Shown here in pieces: positions 1-5,366 of a stretch of DNA of 5,366 bases. Position 1 is the stretch's first letter, and each line of letters starts with the position of its first letter. The notes under the pieces were generated by a model that saw only the letters and a program-made list of their open reading frames with translations, made no database searches and was not told the DNA's origin. The stretch lies in contig JAICHC010000247.1 of the NCBI GenBank assembly GCA_025922795.1, positions 1 through 5,366 on the forward strand, written 5' to 3'. The translations under genes were made by a program, and so were the position numbers. This stretch comes from Candidatus Binatia bacterium (GTDB taxonomy: Bacteria; Desulfobacterota_B; Binatia; UBA9968).

Positions 1-353
1 ATTACCCAAGCTTGAACGTGAAATCACAGCGCGAAGACCCCTGCTCGATGCTCAACCTGTATAGACAACTGATCGTTATACGCCGCGGCGAACCCGCACT
101 CGAAGTGGGCCGCTTCGAGTCGGTGACGGCCGAGGGTGACGTCCTGGCCTATTTTCGCCGCGCCGGCCGAGGCGCGAGCACGTTTCTGATCGCCTTAAAC
201 CTCGGCCAGGTTCCGCACCTGTTCCATTGCCCAGAGAAGGCTTGCGACGGCACGATTGCGCTCTCTACATTTCTGGATCGCTCGGGCGAGCCGGTTCGCG
301 GCGATCTCCAATTGCGCGCGGATGAAGGGGTGATCATTCGCCTGGCAGACTAA
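1..353 (+). CDS. GH13 alpha-glucosidase, C-terminal fragment (5' end off the window)
   Basis: The frame is open to the left edge: codons from position 3 read Y-P-S-L-N-V before the first possible start (TTG at 12), so this is the tail of a larger gene and not a small protein. The tail has 116 residues and ends at TAA 351-353. The stretch S-M-L-N-L-Y-R-Q-L-I-x-x-R-R is the typical end of the (beta/alpha)8 barrel in oligo-1,6-glucosidase/alpha-glucosidase proteins. It is followed by the small C-terminal beta domain, with a hydrophobic strand FLIALNLG, then LSTFLDRSGE and the closing DEGVIIRL. Such enzymes hydrolyse alpha-glucosidic bonds in maltose, isomaltose or short oligosaccharides, usually in the cytoplasm. 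The catalytic residues lie upstream and cannot be checked, so substrate is unknown. A second GH13 gene follows 101 bp downstream on the same strand, suggesting a shared transcript. Full-length relatives are roughly 530-550 residues, so about four fifths is missing. Confidence 0.85.
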   Translation, partial: YPSLNVKSQREDPCSMLNLYRQLIVIRRGEPALEVGRFESVTAEGDVLAYFRRAGRGASTFLIALNLGQVPHLFHCPEKACDGTIALSTFLDRSGEPVRGDLQLRADEGVIIRLAD

Positions 354-444
354 GGGATGTATCGGCATGGTTGGATTAGGGGAGCGGTGAAGCAGCAGAT
401 GCAATTCATCGCGCCGCTCATCACGAGCGCAGCTATGACGAGTT

Positions 445-450
445 AAGGGG
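445..450 (+). promoter_or_regulatory. Ribosome binding site of the trehalose-synthase-like gene
   Basis: AAGGGG lies four bases before ATG 455. The spacing is short but usable. The frame is open upstream back to 380 but contains no ATG, GTG or TTG there, so ATG 455 is the only reasonable start. No convincing sigma-70 promoter is visible in 354-454, which fits read-through from the upstream GH13 gene. Confidence 0.5.
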
Positions 451-454
451 ACGT

Positions 455-2110
455 ATGATTGACGACCTCTGGTACAAAAATACCGTCATTTACAGCCTGG
501 ATTTGGAAACCTTCATGGACGCAAACGGCGACGGCGTCGGCGACTTTGAGGGCTTGGTGCGCCGTCTGGATTATCTCGCGTCGCTCGGTATCGACACGGT
601 CTGGCTTGCCCCGTTCCAGCCGACACCGAATCGGGATAACGGCTACGATATCTCGGATTTTTATGGCGTCGATCCGCGCCATGGCTCGAGCGGCGACTTC
701 GTAGAGTTTATGCATCAGGCGGAAAAGCGCGGCATTCGGGTGATTATCGATCTGGTCGTCAATCACAGTTCCGATCAGCATCCATGGTTTCAGTGCGCGC
801 GCAGCAACAAGGATTCAAACTATCGTAATTGGTATGTCTGGTCCAAGAAACGCCCGTCCGACTGGCGGTCCGGTTTGGTTTTTCCCGGCGTGCAAAAATC
901 AACCTGGACCTATGACAAGGAGGCCCGCGAGTATTACTTTCACCGATTTTACGAATTCCAGCCGGACTTGAACATGGACAACCCTGCGGTACGAGCAGAG
1001 ATCCGGCGCATCATGGGTTATTGGCTCGCGCTGGGAGTCATGGGATTTCGACTGGACGCGCTGCCGTTCATCATCGAAACACCGGCTCCCGGAGCAAAGA
1101 AACCGAAAATGAAATTCGAATATCTTGACGAGATCCGGACATTTCTCCAGTGGAGGCGCGGCGACGCTATCCTGCTCGCGGAGGCGAATGTCTTGCCGCC
1201 GGAAAACCGCAAGTATTTCGGCCGGAACGGGGACGGCGTTCAGATGATGTTCAACTTTTTCGTCAATCAGCATCTCTTTTACACCTTGGCGACGGCCGAT
1301 GTTGATCCACTCGCCAAAGCCTTGCTCGCGACAAAAAAAATGCCGCCGACGGCGCAGTGGGCGCAGTTCCTGCGCAACCATGACGAGCTTGATCTCGGTC
1401 GACTTACGGAAGAGCAGCGGACGAAAGTATTTGCGCGGTTCGGACCACAATCGGCGATGCAGCTCTATCACCGCGGCATCCGCCGCCGCCTCGCGCCGAT
1501 GCTGGGGGACCAGCGCCATGTCGAGCTGGCTTACAGCGTGATGTTTTCGCTGCCCGGCACGCCCGTGATCCGTTACGGCGACGAACTCGGCATGGGCGAT
1601 GATCTATCTCTCAAAGAGCGCGCCGCCGTGCGCACGCCCATGCATTGGAACAGCGAAGCGCAAGCGGGTTTCTCGACCTCGCCTAAACTCGTGCATCCGG
1701 TCATTTCTGAAGGTCCTTACCGATTTGCCGAGCGCAACGTCGACGCGCAACGGCGCGATTCTGGTTCACTGCTCAACTGGACGGCGCGCATGATCCGCCT
1801 GAGGAAAGAATGTCCGGAAATCGGCTGGGGCGATTGGAAACTACTCCGCAGCGGAGTGCCGTCCGTGCTGGCGATGCGCTATGATTGGCGCGGCAATTCC
1901 ATTGTCGTCGTTCATAATTTCGACGAAAAACCCCATGAGGTTCGGATCAATCCGGAAGTCGAGGGTGGAAACAGGTTGGTCAATCTTTGGGTTGAAGAAC
2001 AAAGCACCGCCGATCCAAGCGGCACCCACAGGATAGCGCTCGAAGCCTATGGCTATCGCTGGTATCGCGTCGGCACCCTAAACCACATACTCAGGCGCCA
2101 ACCGGAGTGA
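455..2110 (+). CDS. Trehalose-synthase-like GH13 family protein (alpha-amylase family)
   Basis: This complete 551-residue glycoside hydrolase family 13 protein most resembles trehalose synthase (maltose alpha-D-glucosyltransferase), which interconverts maltose and trehalose in the cytoplasm. The barrel opens with WYKNTVIY (6-13) and the NGDGVGDF calcium-type loop (24-31). GH13 region I is DLVVNH (99-104), region V is QPDLN (169-173), and region II is GFRLD with nucleophile D201. The acid/base is E243 in LLAEAN, and region IV is RNHDE with D310, so the catalytic triad is intact. GIRRRLAPMLG (341-351) and PGTPVIRYGDELGMGD (367-382) are strongly trehalose-synthase-like. A C-terminal beta domain follows from about 460. 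There is no fused maltokinase domain and no signal peptide. Some close relatives are annotated only as alpha-amylase family proteins, so the reaction is inferred. It lies 101 bp after another GH13 gene and converges on the HAD gene. Confidence 0.92.
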   Translation: MIDDLWYKNTVIYSLDLETFMDANGDGVGDFEGLVRRLDYLASLGIDTVWLAPFQPTPNRDNGYDISDFYGVDPRHGSSGDFVEFMHQAEKRGIRVIIDLVVNHSSDQHPWFQCARSNKDSNYRNWYVWSKKRPSDWRSGLVFPGVQKSTWTYDKEAREYYFHRFYEFQPDLNMDNPAVRAEIRRIMGYWLALGVMGFRLDALPFIIETPAPGAKKPKMKFEYLDEIRTFLQWRRGDAILLAEANVLPPENRKYFGRNGDGVQMMFNFFVNQHLFYTLATADVDPLAKALLATKKMPPTAQWAQFLRNHDELDLGRLTEEQRTKVFARFGPQSAMQLYHRGIRRRLAPMLGDQRHVELAYSVMFSLPGTPVIRYGDELGMGDDLSLKERAAVRTPMHWNSEAQAGFSTSPKLVHPVISEGPYRFAERNVDAQRRDSGSLLNWTARMIRLRKECPEIGWGDWKLLRSGVPSVLAMRYDWRGNSIVVVHNFDEKPHEVRINPEVEGGNRLVNLWVEEQSTADPSGTHRIALEAYGYRWYRVGTLNHILRRQPE

Positions 2111-2144
2111 CTCTTGGTTTCGAGCAAAACATTGTCGCACACCG

Positions 2145-2171
2145 ACGGTGTACTGATCCATCACCGTTTTT
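2145..2171 (+). terminator. Candidate Rho-independent terminator after the GH13 gene
   Basis: ACGGTG (2145-2150) pairs with CACCGT (2162-2167) around an 11-base loop, and the right arm runs into TTTTT (2167-2171). It starts 35 bases after the stop codon at 2108-2110 and lies in the gap between two converging genes, where a terminator is expected. The six-pair stem is short and the loop long. An alternative smaller hairpin, ACACC/GGTGT around GAC at 2139-2151, overlaps it. I infer termination of the rightward GH13 transcript. On the opposite strand no U-tract follows, so it would not serve the HAD gene in the same way. Confidence 0.45.
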
Positions 2172-2193
2172 CGGCGGCACTCTCTTTCAGTTG

Positions 2194-2865
2194 CTATTTA
2201 ATTCCGCTAAGCGGCGAATCATTGTAACGCGCGAGCAAGTCAGCGGCATCGCGATAGATGGCAAAGCAACCGGCGGCCCGGAGCTCTTCTGCGCTCCAGC
2301 CGCCGCATAGCAATCCAATCGTGCGCAACCGTGCTTGTGCTGCCGCTTGCGCATCGTAGGGCGTGTCGCCCACGCTCAAGACGCCATCGGGTGCAACATC
2401 GCCCAAGGCGGAAAGAGCGGCGTGAAAAATATCCGGATAGGGCTTTGACTTCTCGGCGTCGTCGGAGGATGTTTCGGCATCGATCAGATCCTCGATGGCC
2501 GCGATTTTCTTGTAGGCGGTAAGCTCATCTTCCTTGGCGGAAGAAGCCAGCGCTATGCGCTTGCCTTCATGCCTAATCCTTTCGAACAACTGCCGCACGC
2601 GCGGGAAGGGCTTTACGCGCGGCAAGTAATCTCGCTTAAAAAGGTCGCTGCGATACCGATCGAGTTCTTTACCGAACTTCTCCATATCTTGTTGGGACAG
2701 GAAAACAGGTAGCAGCTGATCTCCGCCCTTGCCGATCTGCTTGCGAACTTCCTCAAAGGAAACATTTTTGCCGAATCTGCCGAATGCCACCCGCCACGCC
2801 TCCGCATGCAGATCGACCGAGTCCACCAATGTGCCATCGACATCAAAAATAATCGCCGTGATCAT
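2194..2865 (-). CDS. HAD-superfamily hydrolase, subfamily IA (phosphoglycolate phosphatase-like)
   Basis: This 223-residue haloacid dehalogenase-type phosphatase has all four motifs. Motif I is FDVDGT, with nucleophile D8 and acid/base D10; motif II is the serine pair in ALASSA (about 108-109). Motif III is K141 in KPYPDIF, and motif IV is GDTPYD with D167 and D171. A helical C1 cap lies at about 15-90. The family removes phosphate from small metabolites in the cytoplasm using Mg2+. H20 with A23-W24 recalls beta-phosphoglucomutase, but motif IV is GDTxxD and not that enzyme's E-D pair, so a phosphatase is more likely. The substrate is unknown; a sugar phosphate would suit the GH13 neighbours, but that is inference. 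I chose ATG 2865 over the in-frame ATG at 2883 because AGGAG sits five bases before it and the protein then begins directly with the first HAD strand. It lies downstream of the topoisomerase gene on the same strand and ends 83 bp from the converging GH13 gene. Confidence 0.9.
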   Translation of the reverse strand: MITAIIFDVDGTLVDSVDLHAEAWRVAFGRFGKNVSFEEVRKQIGKGGDQLLPVFLSQQDMEKFGKELDRYRSDLFKRDYLPRVKPFPRVRQLFERIRHEGKRIALASSAKEDELTAYKKIAAIEDLIDAETSSDDAEKSKPYPDIFHAALSALGDVAPDGVLSVGDTPYDAQAAAQARLRTIGLLCGGWSAEELRAAGCFAIYRDAADLLARYNDSPLSGIK

Positions 2866-2870
2866 GGGCT

Positions 2871-2875
2871 CTCCT
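2871..2875 (-). promoter_or_regulatory. Shine-Dalgarno sequence deciding the HAD start
   Basis: On the minus strand, AGGAG is followed by the five-base spacer AGCCC and then ATG at 2865-2863. The longer alternative start (ATG 2883-2881) would place this ribosome site inside the gene and has no comparable site of its own, so the shorter protein is preferred. Confidence 0.7.
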
Positions 2876-2973
2876 GAATTCATCTGATTACCAGCGACAC
2901 AGGGAAGTTCGCGATGTTTTCATGCCCTCACAAACTCATCCCTTCGACTTCATGGACAGCAAAAACTCTCGTT

Positions 2974-4218
2974 TCACTTTCGAGCGTCACGGCTGCGCTG
3001 CCTGGACGCGCTGCCGTTCTTTGCCCAGTGCAGCGATTTTCCCAGTTGACGACGCAGGCCTGCCTGAGCGTTGGTCTTTTTGCCGTTTTTCATCCTCTGA
3101 GTCAGCAGAGCCAGCACGGCGGCTTCGTCGGCACGCAACTCGTCCACTGGTTTCAATTTCGTTGTGCCCGGTGACGATGCCTCGCCCAGCGATCCGTCGC
3201 GGTAGGCTTCGAGCACGACGGGATGGATGTAACATTTTCGACAGACCGCTGTCGTGTTGCCCAAGACTTTAGCGACCGCTTCGATGGCTTTGGCGATTTT
3301 TCTTGTCGCCGCCGCTTGGTTGCCGTCCCAGCCTGCTGCCTTGAGACTCCGTGCCGTCAGGACGGTGCCGGCCCAGGTGCGAAAATCTTTGCTGCTAAAT
3401 TCCGTGCCGGCGACTTCCCGCAGGTAATCGTTAACGTCCGCGGACTCGATCTTGCAGCGCTCGCCGCCGTCGCCGATGTATTGAAACAATTCATGCCCCG
3501 GCAGATCCTGGCACTTCCGGATGATTCGAGCGAGCCGCCGATCGTTGACATCGACCGTATGTTGCACGCCGCTTTTGCCCCGAAACTCGAACTGGATTTT
3601 CGCTCCCGTTACATTGGCGTGGCGGTTGCGCAAGGTTGCCAGGCCGAATGAATGGTTCCGGCGTGCATACTCGTCATTGCCGACGCGGATCATACTTTTT
3701 TCCAACAGTCGCACCACGGTAGCCAGGATTTTCGCGCGCGGGAGACCGGGCAACGCGAGATCCTGCTTCACCCGCCGGCGAATCGCCGGCAGTTTTCTTG
3801 CGAACGCGACCATTCGATCATACTTGCTCTCGTCGCGGATTTCGCGCCAACGCGGATGATAGCGATGCTGCTTTCTGCCTTTGGCGTCCCGACCGGTAGC
3901 TTGAAGGTGGCCGTTAGCCAGCGGACAAATCCAGACGTCGCGCCAAGCCGGAGGAATCGCCAAGCTCTGGAACCGGCGAAGCTCTTCCGCATCGCGGATC
4001 CGGGTCCTATCCGGCGCAAAATAAATGAAGCTCTTACCGTTCTTGCGCCGCTTGTAACCCGGCGTCGCGTCGCTGACATAACGCAGCGGCGCCGCCTTCG
4101 CCGACTCGAGCGCTTGGGTGGCCTGGGCGCCGCCGACAGCTTGGATGTCCGTTTCGACGAGCTCAGCACGAGCCGAAGCCTCTCGAATCACTTCTAAGCA
4201 TCCCGCTGGCCTGAGCAC
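2974..4218 (-). CDS. DNA topoisomerase IB (poxvirus-like bacterial type)
   Basis: The 414-residue product matches bacterial type IB topoisomerases, which relax positive and negative supercoils by a transient 3'-phosphotyrosyl nick without ATP. The N-terminal DNA-binding part carries LRYVSDATPGY (45-55), then IPPAW..VWICP (88-99), NGHLQATGRD (102-111) and RKQHRYH (115-121). The catalytic domain has R178 (IRVGN), K215 (FRGKSG), R280 (KDFRTWAGT), N321 (LGNTT) and the nucleophile Y330 (CRKCYIHP). Asn at 321 replaces the histidine of vaccinia enzyme, as is usual in bacterial members. Residues 345-414 form a basic, probably flexible tail. The start is uncertain. GTG 4218 gives the longest frame but has no ribosome site and a stop two codons upstream. 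GTG 4191 (405 residues) has GGGA nine bases upstream. No ATG, GTG or TTG lies between residue 10 and the conserved core. The HAD gene follows 108 bp downstream on the same strand. Confidence 0.94.
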   Translation of the reverse strand: MLRPAGCLEVIREASARAELVETDIQAVGGAQATQALESAKAAPLRYVSDATPGYKRRKNGKSFIYFAPDRTRIRDAEELRRFQSLAIPPAWRDVWICPLANGHLQATGRDAKGRKQHRYHPRWREIRDESKYDRMVAFARKLPAIRRRVKQDLALPGLPRAKILATVVRLLEKSMIRVGNDEYARRNHSFGLATLRNRHANVTGAKIQFEFRGKSGVQHTVDVNDRRLARIIRKCQDLPGHELFQYIGDGGERCKIESADVNDYLREVAGTEFSSKDFRTWAGTVLTARSLKAAGWDGNQAAATRKIAKAIEAVAKVLGNTTAVCRKCYIHPVVLEAYRDGSLGEASSPGTTKLKPVDELRADEAAVLALLTQRMKNGKKTNAQAGLRRQLGKSLHWAKNGSASRQRSRDARK

Positions 4219-4244
4219 AGTTTAAATGTCAGCAATCGCTTCAT

Positions 4245-4256
4245 GCGCGTACGCGC
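4245..4256. repeat. 12-bp perfect palindrome upstream of topoisomerase gene
   Basis: GCGCGTACGCGC reads the same on both strands and sits 27 bases before the first possible topoisomerase start (GTG 4218). Its place near the expected promoter or leader makes an operator conceivable, but alternating CG sequence also arises by chance in GC-rich DNA. No second copy is seen in the window. Confidence 0.4.
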
Positions 4257-4372
4257 GTATTACAGCAAGACGTATACCACGGCCCATGAAGCGGCGGGGT
4301 GATTAAATTCCGTATCACGGAGTTTGGCACTTCGGCGCCAGCTTGACCTAACACCTGAGTTGTTTGAGGGAG

Positions 4373-4395
4373 GTAAAAAGCTTTCCTGTTTTTAC
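4373..4395. repeat. AT-rich inverted repeat
   Basis: GTAAAAA (4373-4379) and TTTTTAC (4389-4395) are perfect seven-base arms around the nine-base spacer GCTTTCCTG. The right arm is a T run on the plus strand and, by symmetry, so is the left arm on the minus strand. The stem has only one G-C pair, so it is too weak for a typical terminator. A protein-binding site is as likely, and chance cannot be excluded. Confidence 0.35.
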
Positions 4396-4574
4396 ATCAC
4401 CAGCCGGGAAATCTGTATTGGAAGTGAGACATTCTTGCACAGTGCCCCATGATCATTGACGAGCTATTCACCTGCTGCTGTGCAGGCAAACGAGCGGCAT
4501 CAGCATCGGTTGTATTCGCCCGCGAACTGGCTCACCTTTTGCGTTCCTCTTAAGCGGAAAAAAAGATAGACAAA

Positions 4575-4754
4575 ATGACCAGACCCGGTGACATGTGCGC
4601 CATGCTCGAAGAGTTTTGTGCACTCAGTAGACGCGGGCGCCGTCATTCACGGAGGCAAAGTATGCAAACCTTGATCGGGAATCGATTCTCAAATTTCAAC
4701 CCACAAGCAGCGCTCGGCTCAACGGATCCGGCGCCCTGCCGAGGCGGGTGCTAG
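4575..4754 (+). CDS. Possible small open reading frame, unknown product
   Basis: An uninterrupted frame of 59 codons runs from ATG 4575 to TAG 4752-4754. An internal in-frame ATG at 4662 gives a 30-residue product, begins MQTLIGNRF and ends with CRGGC, and has a strong ribosome site: GGAGG at 4651-4655, six bases upstream. The longer start has only a weak purine stretch before it. Residues 18-28 of the long form are arginine-rich (RRGRRHSRR); no membrane segment or known motif is visible, and I do not recognise the protein. It points the same way as the glycosyltransferase, whose start is 217 bp further on. The good ribosome site is the only positive evidence; a chance open frame is quite possible. 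Confidence 0.2.
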   Translation: MTRPGDMCAMLEEFCALSRRGRRHSRRQSMQTLIGNRFSNFNPQAALGSTDPAPCRGGC

Positions 4755-4804
4755 TCGGATCGTCGTTCTGGCATAACGGGAGAAACAAACAAGGCTGAAA
4801 AAGC

Positions 4805-4854
4805 ACCGCCGTTGATAGGCATCGCGTTCTACGAGTTCTAACCCCAACGGCGGT
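4805..4854. repeat. 10-bp perfect inverted repeat with 30-base spacer
   Basis: ACCGCCGTTG (4805-4814) is the exact reverse complement of CAACGGCGGT (4845-4854). A GC-rich ten-pair stem could form in RNA read from either strand, with a 30-base loop. No T run follows on either strand, so it is not a standard terminator. It lies 118 bp before the glycosyltransferase start, where it could be a leader-RNA structure or a pair of half-sites for a regulator. Its function is unknown. Confidence 0.5.
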
Positions 4855-4941
4855 CAAACGGCCGTGCAAGTCCTTTGCGCATAGTCGAGCTGTACTCATA
4901 AGCTGACGCCTCAACGCAAACCGCTCTCGGAACCCGCCAAT

Positions 4942-4956
4942 CGACGACCGTCGTCG
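4942..4956. repeat. 15-base palindrome just upstream of the glycosyltransferase start
   Basis: CGACGAC-C-GTCGTCG has seven-base arms around one central base and ends 15 bases before ATG 4972. In DNA it could be an operator near the transcription start. In RNA the one-base centre makes a tight hairpin unlikely without opening inner pairs. It may equally be chance in GC-rich sequence. Confidence 0.35.
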
Positions 4957-4971
4957 GCGCAAGAGCCTGCG

Positions 4972-5366
4972 ATGCGAATTGCCCAAGTCGCACCCCTGTA
5001 CGAGCGCGTGCCGCCGCTGCTTTATGGCGGCACCGAACGGATCGTCTCTTACCTCACCGAAGAATTGGTGCGGCAAGGCCATGACGTCACGCTTTTCGCC
5101 AGCGGAGATTCCAGCACCAAGGCGAAGCTGGTAGCGTGCTCGGAACGGTCGCTGCGCCTCGACGAGCGCGTCATCGACCCCCTGGCTCATCATTTTGTTC
5201 TGCTTGAGGAAGTTTTCGCCCGGGCCGACGATTTCGATATCCTGCACTTTCACATCGATTATCTGCACTATCCGTTTTCGCGGCGGCACACCACGCGCCA
5301 TCTGAGCACGCTGCACGGGCGCCTCGATATGACTGATCTGATTCCGCTCTACAGAAAATTCGGCGA
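4972..5366 (+). CDS. Glycosyltransferase family 4-type protein, N-terminal part (3' end off the window)
   Basis: From ATG 4972 the frame stays open to the right edge, giving 131 complete codons and no stop. The start MRIAQVAPLYERVPP and the loop YGGTER (about 19-24) are hallmarks of the N-terminal Rossmann domain of GT-B fold glycosyltransferases of the GT4 kind. The next parts also fit: SYLTEELVRQGHDVTLFASGD (first helix and second strand), then DILHFHIDYLHYP and STLHGRLD at about 92-119. These enzymes transfer a sugar from a nucleotide-sugar donor, usually in the cytoplasm. The C-terminal donor-binding domain is outside the window, so donor and acceptor are unknown. The frame opens at 4885, but ATG 4972 matches the family's usual N-terminus. 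Only a weak ribosome site (AAGAG at 4961-4965) precedes it. The nearby GH13 genes suggest a role in glucan metabolism, but this is inference, because the topoisomerase and HAD genes and a long gap lie between. Confidence 0.9.
   Translation, partial: MRIAQVAPLYERVPPLLYGGTERIVSYLTEELVRQGHDVTLFASGDSSTKAKLVACSERSLRLDERVIDPLAHHFVLLEEVFARADDFDILHFHIDYLHYPFSRRHTTRHLSTLHGRLDMTDLIPLYRKFG

Larger units (their letters stand above)
4219..4971. other. 753-bp divergent intergenic region between topoisomerase and glycosyltransferase
   Basis: No gene with recognisable homology lies here. It should contain the promoters of the leftward topoisomerase and rightward glycosyltransferase genes, but I find no convincing -35/-10 pair. 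The stretch around 4290-4570 looks more AT-rich than the flanking genes and includes an eight-base A run at about 4558-4565. It contains several inverted repeats, listed separately, and short open frames on the plus strand at 4449-4553 and 4575-4754. The gap is long for a bacterial chromosome, so an overlooked small gene, a small RNA or decayed coding sequence is possible. Confidence 0.6.

Noticed and set aside
357..446. 29-codon frame starting right after the alpha-glucosidase stop
   Set aside because: The ATG follows TAAGGG closely, with too short a spacer for a ribosome site. The product resembles nothing known and the frame ends just before the next gene's own ribosome site; chance is likely.
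899..1519. Minus-strand open frame of about 206 codons inside the GH13 gene
   Set aside because: It is entirely within a gene with intact GH13 catalytic motifs, and the product has no recognisable domain.
2204..2214. CCGCTAAGCGG hairpin near the end of the HAD gene
   Set aside because: It lies within the last coding codons, has a very tight loop and is not followed by a T run on the minus strand, so it is not called a terminator.
3652..4197. Plus-strand open frame of about 181 codons opposite the topoisomerase
   Set aside because: The minus strand here encodes the conserved N-terminal and catalytic topoisomerase motifs; the plus-strand product is unrecognisable.
4343..4371. TTGACC as a possible -35 element on the plus strand
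   Set aside because: The bases 16-18 nt downstream (GAGGGA region) do not resemble a -10 element, so no promoter is called.
4471..4486. Hairpin CCTGC/GCAGG
   Set aside because: A five-pair stem without a T run is too short to stand out from chance.
4449..4553. 34-codon frame beginning MIIDELF in the long intergenic region
   Set aside because: There is no ribosome site. Although its ATG overlaps the stop of a preceding open stretch (ATGA at 4449-4452), that stretch has only a TTG start with a badly spaced ribosome site, so a coupled pair is not supported.
4679..4688. Ten-base palindrome GAATCGATTC
   Set aside because: It is short, found once, and lies inside the possible small open frame; nothing suggests a function.
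4696..5316. Minus-strand open frame of about 206 codons
   Set aside because: It lies opposite the glycosyltransferase start, whose plus-strand translation matches a known family well. The minus-strand product shows no recognisable motif and is best explained as a shadow of that gene.

Overview
The window looks like a stretch of a proteobacterial chromosome, most likely an alphaproteobacterium of the Rhizobiales type. That placement is inference: it rests on moderately high GC, on the resemblance of all five genes to families I associate with rhizobia and relatives, and on the mix of alpha-glucan/trehalose enzymes with a bacterial type IB topoisomerase. No rRNA, tRNA, CRISPR array, insertion sequence or phage gene is visible.

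Layout, left to right. (1) Positions 1-353 (+) hold the C-terminal end of a GH13 alpha-glucosidase whose start lies off the left edge. (2) After about 100 bp comes a complete 551-residue GH13 protein of the trehalose-synthase-like type (455-2110, +), followed by a plausible hairpin terminator (2145-2171). (3) Two genes read the other way and converge on it: a HAD-superfamily phosphatase (2194-2865, -) and, upstream of that, a DNA topoisomerase IB (2974-4218, -) with its full catalytic set. They are 108 bp apart and may be co-transcribed. (4) Positions 4219-4971 are a 753-bp divergent intergenic region with inverted repeats and a few short open frames, none convincingly coding. (5) From 4972 to the right edge (+) is the N-terminal part of a GT-B glycosyltransferase (family GT4 type), cut off by the window.

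Functionally, the two GH13 enzymes and the glycosyltransferase suggest a locus for alpha-glucan and trehalose/maltose metabolism, of the kind often linked to storage carbon or osmotic and desiccation tolerance. The HAD phosphatase could act on a sugar phosphate from the same metabolism, though nothing in its sequence fixes the substrate. The topoisomerase is a DNA-relaxing enzyme with no evident metabolic link. I see no clearly new biological system. The least explained part is the 753-bp region between the topoisomerase and the glycosyltransferase.
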